The position numbers were made by a program, and so were the translations under genes. Source: Aggregatilineales bacterium (GTDB lineage Bacteria; Chloroflexota; Anaerolineae; Aggregatilineales; Phototrophicaceae). From it: a stretch of 64,000 nt of DNA. Below are positions 10,048 through 18,805 of this stretch, piece by piece (position 1 is the stretch's first letter; each line of letters opens with the position of its first letter). A model generated the notes under the pieces. The model searched no databases and was not told the origin of the DNA. It saw only the letters and a list, made by a program, of their open reading frames with translations. The stretch is from the NCBI GenBank assembly GCA_030834905.1, contig JAUQWZ010000034.1, positions 310,001 to 374,000 of the forward strand. Direction: 5' to 3'.

Positions 10048-10095
10048 GAAGGTCTCGGTGTCCTTTGTGTCTTCGTGGTTCAAATATCGTCTTTC
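10048..10095. repeat. Family C dispersed repeat, partial
   Basis: Reads GGTGTCCTTTGTGTCTTCGTGGTTCAAATATCG-like text; its reverse complement resembles the AACCACGAAGACACAAAGGACACC class of intergenic repeats. A shorter relative (TTTGTGGTTCAA, CGTCTT) lies at about 7803-7838. No gene is seen between 9941 and 10174. Confidence 0.55.
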
Positions 10096-10162
10096 TGGCA
10101 GTCTATTAAGCGTAAACTGCCACAGCCGTTGAATCTTTATTCCGCCGTCGGTTAATTCATGC

Positions 10163-10168
10163 TACCTT
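10163..10168 (+). promoter_or_regulatory. -10-like hexamer six bases before a start codon
   Basis: TACCTT with the ATG at 10175. If used, transcription would begin at or within a base of the start codon, giving a leaderless mRNA; no ribosome site is present. Confidence 0.35.
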
Positions 10169-10174
10169 GAGCGC

Positions 10175-12238
10175 ATGATGACGTCATCCACACATTCACA
10201 CGTTCACTCTGCCCAGCCGCCGCCTGCCGCCGGGCACTCCAGCGGACGCTTCGCCCTCATCCTGACGCTAGCCGCCGCAGCGCTTTTCGCCTTTGCCGTG
10301 TTCAGCTTCACCCTGCGACCAGCTCCCGAAATCGATCTGGACTCGGTTGGCGCGGATGGCGAGGTGGCGATCTCCTTCCGCGCCGATACGGCTGCCGTGT
10401 GGCTGCCCGGCGCGTGCCTGAATGTGAGTTGGGACGTGACCAACGCCGTCGAAGTGGCGCTGAACGGTTCGCCCGTTCTAGCGTCCGGCGTCCGGGAAGT
10501 CTGCCCCAGCGCGGACGCGCCGCCCACCCTGAGCCTTGTCCTGCCCGGCGGCGCGGCGCGAGACTATCCTCTCAATGTCATCGTGCTGGCACAGCACAAG
10601 TACTTCCTGCTGGCAGTGGTTGGCGCGCTCGGTCTGCTGGCAGGGGCAGTTGTCTTCACGCCGCCAGCACAGCGCGTCATCGGGGCGCTCCACGCCCGCG
10701 CGTCACAGGGCATCGCCCGCGCCGATGGGCAGGTTTCGACGACCGCCCTGCTGCTCCGCACCGAGCAGATCCTGCGGTTTGTCCTGCTGGCGATAGTCGC
10801 CCTGTACCTCGTCCTTTATCTGGGCGTGGCGCTGGCGCGCATCGGCTACCCATTCGAGCTTGAGTGGATGGAAGGCGCGTCGGTTGATTCGGTCAGCCGC
10901 GTGCTTAACGGTCAGCCGCTGTATGCCGCGCCCGGCGTCGAATACGTCGCGCCGATCTATGGACCGATCTACTTCTACGCTTCGGCGCTCGTCTCGATGG
11001 TCTTTGGCGTCGGCTTTTTCCCGCTGCGGCTGGTGTCGCTGCTGGCGTCGCTCGGCTGTTTCGCCGTGATTTACGGATTCGTCAAGCGCGAAACCGGCGA
11101 CAGGTTCGCGGCAGTTCTGGGCGCGGGACTGTTCGCCGCCACCTTTGACGCCACCGGAAGCTGGTTCGATCTCGCCCGTGTCGATTCGCTGTACCTGTTC
11201 CTGCTGCTGCTGGGGCTGTATCTGGTCAGGTTTCACCCGTCGCCGCGCGGCTATATCGCCGCCGGAATCGTGCTGTCGCTGTCGCTGCTGACCAAACAGA
11301 CGGCGCTGGTGACTATCGCCTTCATCCTGCTCTACTGCCTGCTGTCGCAGCCGCGTTATACGCTGTACCTGCTGGCGGCTATGGCGCTGCTGATCGGCGG
11401 TTCCACCCTGCTCTACGACTTCGCCACCAACGGCTGGTACAGCTATTTTATGCTCGACATGGCGGAAGAACAGGGCATTGTCGGCACGGCGCTGCTGGGC
11501 TTCTGGCAGGGGGATCTGGCGGTGCTGCTGCTCGCCGTCCTGCTGATGCTGGTGGTCATCTACCGGCAGCTTGCCAGCCAGTCGTTCATTCAGGCACGTT
11601 TCTACGCGCTGCTTGCTGTCGGCATGTTAATCGCATCCTGGCTGATGCGGCTTCACAGCGGCGGCTGGGTGAACGGCTTATTTCCCGCCTATGCAGCGCT
11701 GGCGCTGTTTTTGGGATTGGGGGTATCGCTGATCGTGAGGCTGGTGCGCGACTTACCCATCGACAGGCGCAGCCCGGTGGTGGTCGCCCTTTATCTGGCG
11801 TGTCTGGTACAGTTCGTCGGGCTGCTCTACGATCCGTCTCCACGCATCCCGACCGAGCAGGACAGACAGGCGGGCAGCGCCCTCATCCAGCATCTGAGCC
11901 GCGTCGAGGGCGATATCCTGTTTGTCGGGCATGGCTACTACGCCGCGCTGGCGGGCAAGCCCGGCTATCAGTTCGGCTGGTCGATGAACGTGCTGGGTGG
12001 CAGCAGCAGCCCGAATGCGCTGGCGCTCACTGGCGCAATCAACGACGCCATCGCCCAGCAGCGCTTTGGCGTCATCGTCGCCGATAACGCCACTTTCCTG
12101 CACGAGGATTTTGAAGCCGCGCTCGAAACCTATTATGAGATGGAACTGCTGCCCTATGTGGGGACGGAATTTCTGCCAGTGACAGGGATGGAAACGCGCC
12201 CGACGTATCTTTACACGCCCAAATCGTCACCCGGCTGA
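10175..12238 (+). CDS. Membrane glycosyltransferase, family 39/87-like
   Basis: Integral-membrane protein of 687 residues, probably transferring a sugar from a polyprenyl-phosphate donor. A hydrophobic segment near residues 28-48 is followed by an extracytoplasmic stretch of about 100 residues with two Cys (CLNVSW, CPSADAP). At least ten further membrane helices run from about residue 145 to 560. The family motif ELEWMEGASVDSVSRVLNGQPLYAAP at about 228-253 supplies the acidic residues of the first long loop, followed by APIYGPIYFY. The C-terminal region ends in a soluble domain of about 120 residues. The nearest relatives I recall are Chloroflexota family-39 proteins; donor and acceptor are unknown. 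Confidence 0.8.
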   Translation: MMTSSTHSHVHSAQPPPAAGHSSGRFALILTLAAAALFAFAVFSFTLRPAPEIDLDSVGADGEVAISFRADTAAVWLPGACLNVSWDVTNAVEVALNGSPVLASGVREVCPSADAPPTLSLVLPGGAARDYPLNVIVLAQHKYFLLAVVGALGLLAGAVVFTPPAQRVIGALHARASQGIARADGQVSTTALLLRTEQILRFVLLAIVALYLVLYLGVALARIGYPFELEWMEGASVDSVSRVLNGQPLYAAPGVEYVAPIYGPIYFYASALVSMVFGVGFFPLRLVSLLASLGCFAVIYGFVKRETGDRFAAVLGAGLFAATFDATGSWFDLARVDSLYLFLLLLGLYLVRFHPSPRGYIAAGIVLSLSLLTKQTALVTIAFILLYCLLSQPRYTLYLLAAMALLIGGSTLLYDFATNGWYSYFMLDMAEEQGIVGTALLGFWQGDLAVLLLAVLLMLVVIYRQLASQSFIQARFYALLAVGMLIASWLMRLHSGGWVNGLFPAYAALALFLGLGVSLIVRLVRDLPIDRRSPVVVALYLACLVQFVGLLYDPSPRIPTEQDRQAGSALIQHLSRVEGDILFVGHGYYAALAGKPGYQFGWSMNVLGGSSSPNALALTGAINDAIAQQRFGVIVADNATFLHEDFEAALETYYEMELLPYVGTEFLPVTGMETRPTYLYTPKSSPG

Positions 12239-12254
12239 TCGTTCGAGGGCGGCG

Positions 12255-13346
12255 TTACGACTCGCTGCCGAACCAGTACAGGTACAGACGCTGGTAAGTT
12301 CCGTCTTCTTTAAGGGCGAGAATGGCGCGGTTGATGTTCTCGCGAAGCGGGCTGTCATCTGCCAGCGCAATCCCGTAGTCCTCGGGATTAAAAATTGTGC
12401 CGACCACTTTCACACGGCTGCTGCCCTCGCGCGATTCGTAATAACGCAGCACCGGCGCGTCGTAAACGACCGCATCGACGGTGCCGTTTTCAAGCAGCGA
12501 ATAAGCGTCGTGAATGTCGCTGACAGTGAGGGGAATGATGCCAAGCTGCTGCAAGTGTGTTTCTGAGGTGCTGCCCTGCACCGTGGCAATTCGCCGCCCC
12601 GGCAAATCCTCAATGGTGCTGATACTTTGCTCAAGCTGATTCACTGTGGCAATCGCGGTGACGCTGGCGGTGAAATTGGCGATTAGCAGCACGCCAATCA
12701 CCAGCCAGATCAGGCTGATGAGGCGGGACAGCGCCGATACCGGCGACCTGTCGGTGAGATTGCCCGTGACGACCAGGATGCTCGACCACCACATCCCCTC
12801 AACCACCCCTCGAAAGTAGCTGTGGGCAAAATCCGGGTTCGTCCGGCGTTCAACCAGCCAGATCAAGTGTCCACCGGTGATGATCACCAGGAAGAAGATG
12901 CCGACGATTTGCAGGATGCCCGGCGACAGAAGGTTATGGACGATTTGCGATACCGTGAACTGGGAATCGACGCGGGTCATGATCTGCAAGCCAGAGCTGA
13001 AATAGGGATAGGAGAAGTCAATCCGTTCCTCACGCGATGAAGTAATGCTGATGCCGGTGATTCCAACGTCGGCAGCGCCGTTCTCGACTGCCATTAGCTG
13101 CTCATCAACCGTCTCAACTTCCACGAACTCATATTCCAGCGCCAGGTGGTTGGCAATCTCGCGCCAGAGATCGATGCTGAAACCGTTCAGCGAGTCGCCG
13201 CTTCCCATGACGAACGGATCAAGCGGCTTGACGACGACCTGCAAGGGCTGCGCATCGCCTTCCTGAGAGATTACAGCGCCGTTCCCAACCGCAAGCGCGA
13301 TGAGGACTATGAGAACTACCGGCAGCTTACCTGTTTTCATTGGCAT
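12255..13346 (-). CDS. Ionotropic glutamate-receptor-like ligand-gated channel
   Basis: The 363-residue protein has the split architecture of prokaryotic iGluRs such as GluR0. A signal peptide (about 1-27) leads to binding lobe S1, which includes GITGISITSSREERIDFSYPY at 95-115 with the ligand carboxylate-binding Thr/Arg. M1 is at about 143-165, the pore loop at 184-201, and M3 at about 207-232, ending ANFTASVTA like the eukaryotic SYTANLAAF gate. Lobe S2 has VQGSTSETH and DAVVYDAPVLRYY. The pore loop WWSSILVVTGNLTDRSP aligns without gaps to WW...TTVGYGD..P of K+-selective homologues, but VGYG is replaced by GNLT. ATG at 13340 is an equally plausible start. No transport ATPase or permease is adjacent. 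The ligand is probably an amino acid. Confidence 0.82.
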   Translation of the reverse strand: MPMKTGKLPVVLIVLIALAVGNGAVISQEGDAQPLQVVVKPLDPFVMGSGDSLNGFSIDLWREIANHLALEYEFVEVETVDEQLMAVENGAADVGITGISITSSREERIDFSYPYFSSGLQIMTRVDSQFTVSQIVHNLLSPGILQIVGIFFLVIITGGHLIWLVERRTNPDFAHSYFRGVVEGMWWSSILVVTGNLTDRSPVSALSRLISLIWLVIGVLLIANFTASVTAIATVNQLEQSISTIEDLPGRRIATVQGSTSETHLQQLGIIPLTVSDIHDAYSLLENGTVDAVVYDAPVLRYYESREGSSRVKVVGTIFNPEDYGIALADDSPLRENINRAILALKEDGTYQRLYLYWFGSES

Positions 13347-13564
13347 ACCCGAACGCAGACAGCGCGAACGACTGTTTGAGCGCGCGATCTCACAGCCAGA
13401 CATTGACCGCGGCGACTCTATTATATGGTGGCACTGTCCTTAACGGGCTAAAGTGGCGAATTATCGGCTTTGGCAAACGCCACGATTTTAGTATTCGCGC
13501 CCAAAGCAAGAGGGGCTTATAATCCTGCGGTCACAGAATGTCACGTTAAATTCAAGAGGAAATC

Positions 13565-14635
13565 ATGTCCGACGAAAACCGCGTGCAGGACCTGCGCGCC
13601 GAGATTGATGTTATTAACCAGCAGCTTCTGGATCTTCTCAGCCGCCGCGCCCAGATCGTCAGCGAGATCGGCGCGCTGCACACGGCGCTTGGCGCTGACC
13701 ACTACGACCCTGAGCGTGAAGCTCAGATGCTCACAGCGCTGGAAGCCAGAAACAAGGGACCGTTCAGCAACGAAACCATTAAGGCGCTGTTCCGCGAGAT
13801 CTTCCGCGCCTCGCTCGCTCTCGAAGAACAGCAGGCGCGCGCCAAAATCCGCGTCCAGCGCAAATCGCCCGACGAACGCACCATCATTCGCCTGCCCGAC
13901 GGCACCGAAATTGGCAACAGCGTCTTCAGCGTGATCGCCGGTCCGTGCGCCGTCGAAAGCTACGAACAGATGGACGAGGTGGCGGAAGCGCTGTCGCAGC
14001 GCGGCGTCAAGGTCATTCGCGGCATGGCGTACAAGCCGCGCACTTCACCCTATGAATTCCAGGGTCTGGGCGAAGAAGGCTTGCAGATCGCCCGGCAGGT
14101 GGCGAACAAATACGGCATGTTCGTCGTCAGCGAAATCATGGACAAGAGCCAGATCGATCTGTTCCTCGACTACGCCGACATCTTCTGGGTTGGCGCGCGC
14201 AATATGCAGAACAGCTTCCTGCTGCGGGCGCTCGGCAAGGTCAATAAGCCGGTCATCCTGAAGCGCGGGCTGGCGGCGACGCTGGAAGAGTTCCTCTATG
14301 CTGCCGAGTACATCGTCAGCAGCGGCAATCCCAACGTCATCCTGATGGAGCGCGGCATCCGCACGTTTGAAAAGTGGACTCGTAACACGCTCGATATCGG
14401 CGGTGTCACCGTGTTGAAGCTGGAATCACACCTGCCAGTCATCGTGGATATCTCACATTCCGCCGGGCGGCGCGATATCGCCAAGCCGCTGGCGCGGGTG
14501 GCGCGGGCAAGCGGCGCCGATGGTCTGATGGTGGAAGTCCATCCCAACCCGCCGGTTGCCATGAGCGACGCCAAGCAGCAGCTTTCGATTCCCGAATTTC
14601 ACGCGATGATGGACGAAATCGTTCAGTTGGCGTAA
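13565..14635 (+). CDS. aroF: Bifunctional chorismate mutase / DAHP synthase (type I-beta)
   Basis: Catalyses the first shikimate step, condensing phosphoenolpyruvate and erythrose 4-phosphate. It carries a fused AroQ chorismate mutase, likely as the allosteric sensor for prephenate or chorismate. The 356-residue protein has an AroQ domain at about 1-90 (LRAEIDVINQQLLDLLSRRAQIV, REIFRASLALE). The TIM-barrel DAHP synthase runs from about 115: VIAGPCAVES, GMAYKPRTSPYEFQGLG, GARNMQNSFLL, PVILKRGLAATLEEFLYAAEYI, VDISHSAGRR and GLMVEVHPNP. The metal-site Cys of AGPCAVES and late His residues are present. The architecture is that of Bacillus AroA. It stands alone, with AGAGGAAATC before the ATG. Confidence 0.95.
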   Translation: MSDENRVQDLRAEIDVINQQLLDLLSRRAQIVSEIGALHTALGADHYDPEREAQMLTALEARNKGPFSNETIKALFREIFRASLALEEQQARAKIRVQRKSPDERTIIRLPDGTEIGNSVFSVIAGPCAVESYEQMDEVAEALSQRGVKVIRGMAYKPRTSPYEFQGLGEEGLQIARQVANKYGMFVVSEIMDKSQIDLFLDYADIFWVGARNMQNSFLLRALGKVNKPVILKRGLAATLEEFLYAAEYIVSSGNPNVILMERGIRTFEKWTRNTLDIGGVTVLKLESHLPVIVDISHSAGRRDIAKPLARVARASGADGLMVEVHPNPPVAMSDAKQQLSIPEFHAMMDEIVQLA

Positions 14636-14647
14636 ATCGACCATTTC

Positions 14648-14676
14648 GTAGGGGCGAGGCGGTGCCTCGCCCCTAC
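14648..14676. repeat. Family A hairpin, copy 1
   Basis: Perfect 13-bp stem GTAGGGGCGAGGC / GCCTCGCCCCTAC with a 3-base loop between two convergent genes. It may serve as a bidirectional terminator. Related hairpins occur at 25289, 36304 and 45076. Confidence 0.8.
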
Positions 14677-15683
14677 AGCTTGCCCGCCCGCACCTGCCGC
14701 GCCACCACCTGCGCGCCCAGCGCCAGCGACACGCCCGGCAGCCAGGCAATGCCAAAGGCGGTAAGCAGCACCGTGATCACGAACACCGGGTCCTGCGCGC
14801 CGTCGCCGCGCGGCAGCCCGTAACCCACCAGCGCCAGCCCAGAAAAGCCAAGACCGAGCGCCAGCAGCGCCGCCATCGGCGGTGGAGTCGTGCCAATGCC
14901 GTCGAGGAGAGCAGCGCCCTTCTCGCGCTTCAGGAACCACATCAGCACCAGACAGAAGCCAACCAGCGTGCCGATAAGCGCAAGCGACAGCGAGTCGATC
15001 TGGTTATTCAGCCCGCGCGCCAGCAGCAGCACCAACAGCACGACCACAGCGCCCAGCCACTCCAGCGGCTGCAAGCGCGCGCTGACCGGCGTGTCATCGC
15101 GTCGCCGCGCCAGCAGCAGAACGACCATCGCGGCTGCCAGCCCGACAGTGACGGCGATCATGCCAGCTAAGGGCGCTTCCGCCGCATCGGGGCGCAGCAA
15201 CGTCGGCGACCAGCGCGCCCATGTCCCCCAGGCGAAACCGGCGGCTGCACCGGCTGCCGCAAAGACTAACAGCCTCGTCTTGGCGGGCGTCACCAGACGC
15301 AGGAACAGAATGATCATCAGCAGTCCGGCGAAGGTGTGTCCGCCGAGCACCCGCGTGAACAGGGTGCGCGGCATATCCGTCAGGGTGGTTTCGGGGTTCA
15401 GCAGCAGCCCATTGAGCAGTCCGTAAATGCCGACCAGCGCCAGCAGCCCGAAGATGTTGCGGACACGAAAGCGCGCCGCCAGATCGAGCAGCAGCGAGGC
15501 AAGCGCCAGGTAGCCAACCGCCAGCGGCAGCCACTCGATCATCTGCCGCGCCAGCGGGTCAGTCCACAGCAGTATTTCCGAGCCGAAGAACAGCAGCAGC
15601 GCCAGCAGCAGCCGCAGCCGCCATGTGGTGAATGGTCGGACGAGTGGGGTAGGGTTTTGATCGGGCGGAAACGACTGGAACAT
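14673..15683 (-). CDS. Polytopic membrane protein, unknown
   Basis: Function not recognised. The 336-residue product is almost entirely hydrophobic, with about nine to ten predicted membrane helices separated by short Arg/Asp-containing loops. Examples are LRLLLALLLFFGSEILLW near the N-terminus, MIEWLPLAVGYLALASLLLDLAARF, and a final pair around FVITVLLTAFGIAWLPGVSLALG. There is a cytoplasmic-looking RRRDDTPVSARLQPLEW loop mid-way. ATG at 15683 is preferred over a TTG at 15698; neither has a strong ribosome site. It converges on the DAHP synthase gene, with a family A hairpin at its 3' end. Confidence 0.7.
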   Translation of the reverse strand: MFQSFPPDQNPTPLVRPFTTWRLRLLLALLLFFGSEILLWTDPLARQMIEWLPLAVGYLALASLLLDLAARFRVRNIFGLLALVGIYGLLNGLLLNPETTLTDMPRTLFTRVLGGHTFAGLLMIILFLRLVTPAKTRLLVFAAAGAAAGFAWGTWARWSPTLLRPDAAEAPLAGMIAVTVGLAAAMVVLLLARRRDDTPVSARLQPLEWLGAVVVLLVLLLARGLNNQIDSLSLALIGTLVGFCLVLMWFLKREKGAALLDGIGTTPPPMAALLALGLGFSGLALVGYGLPRGDGAQDPVFVITVLLTAFGIAWLPGVSLALGAQVVARQVRAGKL

Positions 15684-15790
15684 CAAAACTGAAGCCAAAG
15701 GTTTTGCCGGGGTTAGCCAAACGGTGTACTTCGCGCCCGGTACTCAGTACATGCTATCCAGCATACACTACATTTCCCCCGGAACGATGG

Positions 15791-16363
15791 CTATTCCGGC
15801 TTGAGGGCGACGATCTGCGAAACATGATCCAGTTCGTGGTTCAGCAAAATCCGCCAGTCATCGAAGTAACTGGCAAGCTCGCCCGGCTGTAGCAGGAAGT
15901 CAGGGTTGAAGTCTGGCACATGGCGCAGATAGCTGGTATTGAAGGTCTGGTAGATTACCCGCCCGTTGGGGCGCACGCAGGCGCGGATGCGGGGAAACAG
16001 GTCGCGCTTCAGGTAGCGAAAGACGCAGACCAGATCGTAGGCTTCGCTTTTTAGCGCCACTTCATCCAGATCGACCTGTAGGAAATTAAGGCTTCGGATA
16101 TGCTGCTGCGCCGCCTGTTCCTGCGCCCGTTTCAGCGCTTCGCGGCTGATATCGAGCAAATCGGTGGTGTAGCCCTGCGTCGCCAGCCACAACCCATTCT
16201 GCCCCACACCCGCGGCGAGATCGAGGGCGCGAAACTCGTGACCGGCAGTCATATTCAGCACCGACGGAGTGAACTGGAACAACAGCGGATCGGGATCGGG
16301 GTAGTCACCATCCGGCGTTTTCTGATAATACGTATCCCAGCGCAGGCGATCACGAGCAGTCAT
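15791..16363 (-). CDS. SAM-dependent methyltransferase
   Basis: Class I methyltransferase of 190 residues. Motif I is ALDLAAGVGQNGLWLA at about residues 46-61, followed by DLLDISREALKRAQEQA (motif II region), the acidic LQVDLDEVAL, and YDLVCVFRYLKRDLFPRI as motif IV. VRPNGRVIYQTFN closes the core. The fold resembles TehB/UbiE-type small-molecule enzymes; the substrate is unknown. The ATG at 16363 overlaps the TGA of the upstream gene (ATGA), so translation is coupled. It is the last gene of a three-gene operon with two unknown proteins, one GNAT-like. Confidence 0.87.
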   Translation of the reverse strand: MTARDRLRWDTYYQKTPDGDYPDPDPLLFQFTPSVLNMTAGHEFRALDLAAGVGQNGLWLATQGYTTDLLDISREALKRAQEQAAQQHIRSLNFLQVDLDEVALKSEAYDLVCVFRYLKRDLFPRIRACVRPNGRVIYQTFNTSYLRHVPDFNPDFLLQPGELASYFDDWRILLNHELDHVSQIVALKPE

Positions 16364-17172
16364 CAGGCTTCTTTCCCCGCATATACGGCGCGATAACTGA
16401 GCGCATCCGGCACCGCCGCCATCGCTTCGGCATCCCCCGGATACAGGCTGGCGGCGGGGTTTCGGCGGCGGCGCTCGTGCAGTTGGTAGGCATCGCGCAG
16501 CGTCACAAAATCCGGCTGCTTCCAACCCGCCGGAATCGTCAGGCAGTCGAGAATCGCGCCAATTTTAGCACCAGCGGCGCTGTTCCAGTCAACCCGTTCG
16601 CCGCGCAGAAGGGCGCGGGCGGCGGCTTCGTTGCCGGTGTTGCCGCTGCGCTGGGTCAGGCTGGCGCTCAGGCGGTCAAACATCTTCTGCGCCCGGTTGG
16701 CATCAACTGGCAGTCCTTTGACATCATCGGGCAGCGCCTCCCGCAGCAGATCCATATCGTTCGGCTGCGGCGAAACGGATATCGGGGCAGGCGTAACCGA
16801 CAGTGCCGCGATCAATTGGTCAGCGGACAGACCCGGCTTCAGGTAAGGCAGCAGCGCCGTCTGGGGCGGCTGTTGTTCCCCCTCAGCGTAGATCTCAAGC
16901 GTTGGCTGCGTGTCATCCACCGCCGCCAGCAGGCAGGAAAAGCTTCGCGAAACAAGCGGCAGCATGGCAGAGTCAGGCTCGCCAAGCACCCGCAGCCAGC
17001 CCACGTTAGCGGGTGAGACAAACAGGCGCGCCACCTGCGGATAGGTTCGTCCGGGCATCATCCCAAACGGGTTAAACGGCGTGTAGCCCAACGCCTGTAG
17101 GGAATCCATCAGCGCGGTGACGACTGCCCCCTGATCAGAGTGTGGTAAGAACAGGCTGCGCCACGCCGCCAT
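16363..17172 (-). CDS. Conserved hypothetical protein, middle gene of methyltransferase operon
   Basis: I do not recognise this 269-residue protein. The first 110 residues look globular alpha/beta (WRSLFLPHSDQGAVVTALMDSLQALGYTPFNPFG, then VARLFVSPANVGWLRVLGEPD). The middle is Pro/Gln-rich. The C-terminal part is helical and basic (FVTLRDAYQLHERRRRNPAAS). No catalytic motif is evident. GAAGGGA lies seven bases before the ATG at 17172. An upstream in-frame ATG (17187) would only lengthen the overlap with the preceding gene, which already overlaps this one by 38 bases. Overlaps on both sides indicate tight translational coupling with the GNAT-like and methyltransferase genes. Confidence 0.65.
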   Translation of the reverse strand: MAAWRSLFLPHSDQGAVVTALMDSLQALGYTPFNPFGMMPGRTYPQVARLFVSPANVGWLRVLGEPDSAMLPLVSRSFSCLLAAVDDTQPTLEIYAEGEQQPPQTALLPYLKPGLSADQLIAALSVTPAPISVSPQPNDMDLLREALPDDVKGLPVDANRAQKMFDRLSASLTQRSGNTGNEAAARALLRGERVDWNSAAGAKIGAILDCLTIPAGWKQPDFVTLRDAYQLHERRRRNPAASLYPGDAEAMAAVPDALSYRAVYAGKEA

Positions 17173-18031
17173 CGTCAGTCCCTTCATTCGCCACCGGCGC
17201 GCGCTGGCTATACGAAACCAGGCTGCCGACATCAATAAAGCCCAGATCGCGATACAGCGCCCGCAGATCATCCGAATCGCCCGGCGCGAAAACCAGATCG
17301 CAGCCGCGCGCCAGCGCCTGATGAAGCGCCGCCGCCAGCAGCGTCTGTGTCAGATCCGCCGAGCGCATTTCCTGAAGCAGCGCCAGCGCGGTGATCTGGC
17401 TGCTTTGATTCTGTGGCTGAAGGCTGACGCGGGCAACCCCCACCAGCGATTTCTGCCGGTAGATCATGATGTCAACCTGCTGACCGACCGGCGAGCCGTT
17501 CTGCCGCCAGCGTATCAGCGGCTCAATGCCGGGCGCAATCACGTCGTACAAGCCGTTGCGCCAGAATTCCCACCACAGTTCCGCGCCAAGTTCATCCTGA
17601 ACTATCGAAACGCGGATATCTTCGTGGGCAGACAGCGCGGGTGAAGGCGGAACCAGCCCCAACGACTGGATACCCCCAGCCTTATACAGCATAATCGGCG
17701 TTTCCTGCTGCGCTTCCAGTCCGAACTCGCCCAGTGCCTTTGCGAACAGCGGCGGATACAAGCCTTCAATATAGCGCACGCATGGCGTCCGTTCCAGCGA
17801 CGCCATGCGATCAAGCCCCTGCTGGAGGTTGTGTCCCGAAACCCAGGCAGTCTTGCGGCGCGGCGCAATGTAGTTCAAATCGGGAACGGCATTCGCTGGA
17901 TGATAAACCAGCTCTACCCACCCCACCGTCTCGCGGCGCGCGCCCAGATCGACATGAGACAGAAACAGATGCTCCTGCACCTGCCGCAGCAGCCGCCGCA
18001 TTTCCCTTACCCCCGCATCGTCAATTTCCAT
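17135..18031 (-). CDS. GNAT-like acetyltransferase, divergent
   Basis: The 298-residue product has a C-terminal GNAT-like domain: VDIMIYRQKSLVGVARVSLQ, then ITALALLQEMRSADLTQTLLAAALHQALARGCDLVFAPG, then ALYRDLGFIDVGSLVSYSQR. The acetyl-CoA loop is degenerate (RSADLTQ in place of QxxGxG/A), so catalysis is uncertain. The N-terminal 110 residues may be a second, more decayed GNAT repeat, as in the protein at 7852. The start at 18031 is chosen because GGGGG lies six bases before it; an ATG at 18052 is weaker. It is the first gene of the operon ending in the methyltransferase. Confidence 0.65.
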   Translation of the reverse strand: MEIDDAGVREMRRLLRQVQEHLFLSHVDLGARRETVGWVELVYHPANAVPDLNYIAPRRKTAWVSGHNLQQGLDRMASLERTPCVRYIEGLYPPLFAKALGEFGLEAQQETPIMLYKAGGIQSLGLVPPSPALSAHEDIRVSIVQDELGAELWWEFWRNGLYDVIAPGIEPLIRWRQNGSPVGQQVDIMIYRQKSLVGVARVSLQPQNQSSQITALALLQEMRSADLTQTLLAAALHQALARGCDLVFAPGDSDDLRALYRDLGFIDVGSLVSYSQRAPVANEGTDDGGVAQPVLTTL

Positions 18032-18166
18032 GTTTACCCCCGTAGAAATCATTGTAACGAATTACGGGCGGCGGGGCAGTAGTAATATGGTTTGACTTGC
18101 GCTGGATTTACAGGCGAAAACTGCTGTGGATGGTAAACTCGAAGGCACGCTAACAAGGATGAAACT

Positions 18167-18715
18167 ATGAAAATCTACACGCGAACTGGCGACGACGGTA
18201 CGACCAGCCTGTTTTCAGGCGGGCGCGTGCCCAAACACCACCTGCGGGTTGAAAGCTATGGCACAGTAGACGAATTAAACTCGGTGCTTGGTCTTGCCCG
18301 CGCGTTTCAGCCAACAGCACAGACCGATGACTATCTCACCCGCGTGCAGCACCAGTTGTTCAATCTGGGGGCGGATCTGGCGACGCCGCTTGACGCGCGT
18401 TCCAGCCACGTCGTGCGCATGGACGCGGAGACGGTCGCCTGGGTCGAAACGGCGATTGACCGGATGACGGCGGATCTGCCCGCGCTGACCTACTTCATCC
18501 TGCCCGGCGGCTCGCTGGCGGCGGCACAGATCCATATCGCCCGCACCGTCTGCCGCCGCGCCGAACGTCTGGTCAGTGACCTGGCACAGCACGAGCCGGT
18601 GAGCGATCAGGCGCTGCCCTATCTCAACCGCCTGTCCGATTTCCTGTTCACGCTGTCACGCTGGGAAAACCAGCAGGCGGGCATGTCCGAGGAGCGCTGG
18701 TCAGTCAAGATATAA
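18167..18715 (+). CDS. Cob(I)alamin adenosyltransferase, PduO type
   Basis: Transfers the adenosyl group of ATP to cob(I)alamin to make adenosylcobalamin. The 182-residue protein shows the PduO/MMAB signatures. These are the N-terminal ATP motif KIYTRTGDDGTTSLFSGGR, the DELNSVLGLAR helix, and FILPGGSLAAAQIHIARTVCRRAER with the conserved Arg residues. The C-terminus has LPYLNRLSDFLFTLSRWEN. Length is normal. AAGGATG lies before the ATG. No cobalamin biosynthesis genes are adjacent, so it may serve salvage of imported B12. Confidence 0.95.
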   Translation: MKIYTRTGDDGTTSLFSGGRVPKHHLRVESYGTVDELNSVLGLARAFQPTAQTDDYLTRVQHQLFNLGADLATPLDARSSHVVRMDAETVAWVETAIDRMTADLPALTYFILPGGSLAAAQIHIARTVCRRAERLVSDLAQHEPVSDQALPYLNRLSDFLFTLSRWENQQAGMSEERWSVKI

Positions 18716-18723
18716 GAGTTACT

Positions 18724-18797
18724 GAACCGCCAAGACGCAAAGAACGCCAAGAAAAATCTAAAAAAGCGCTTGGCGAACTTGGCGACTTGGCGGTTCG
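18724..18797. repeat. Family C inverted repeat between convergent genes
   Basis: Starts GAACCGCCAAGACGC and ends GACTTGGCGGTTC, so the outer arms pair (AACCGCCAAG / CTTGGCGGTT). The inside has AACGCCAAG and CTTGGCG. It fills the 90-base gap between the adenosyltransferase and guaA stops, and would form a long imperfect hairpin. Confidence 0.75.
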
Positions 18798-18805
18798 TAT
18801 AGTAT

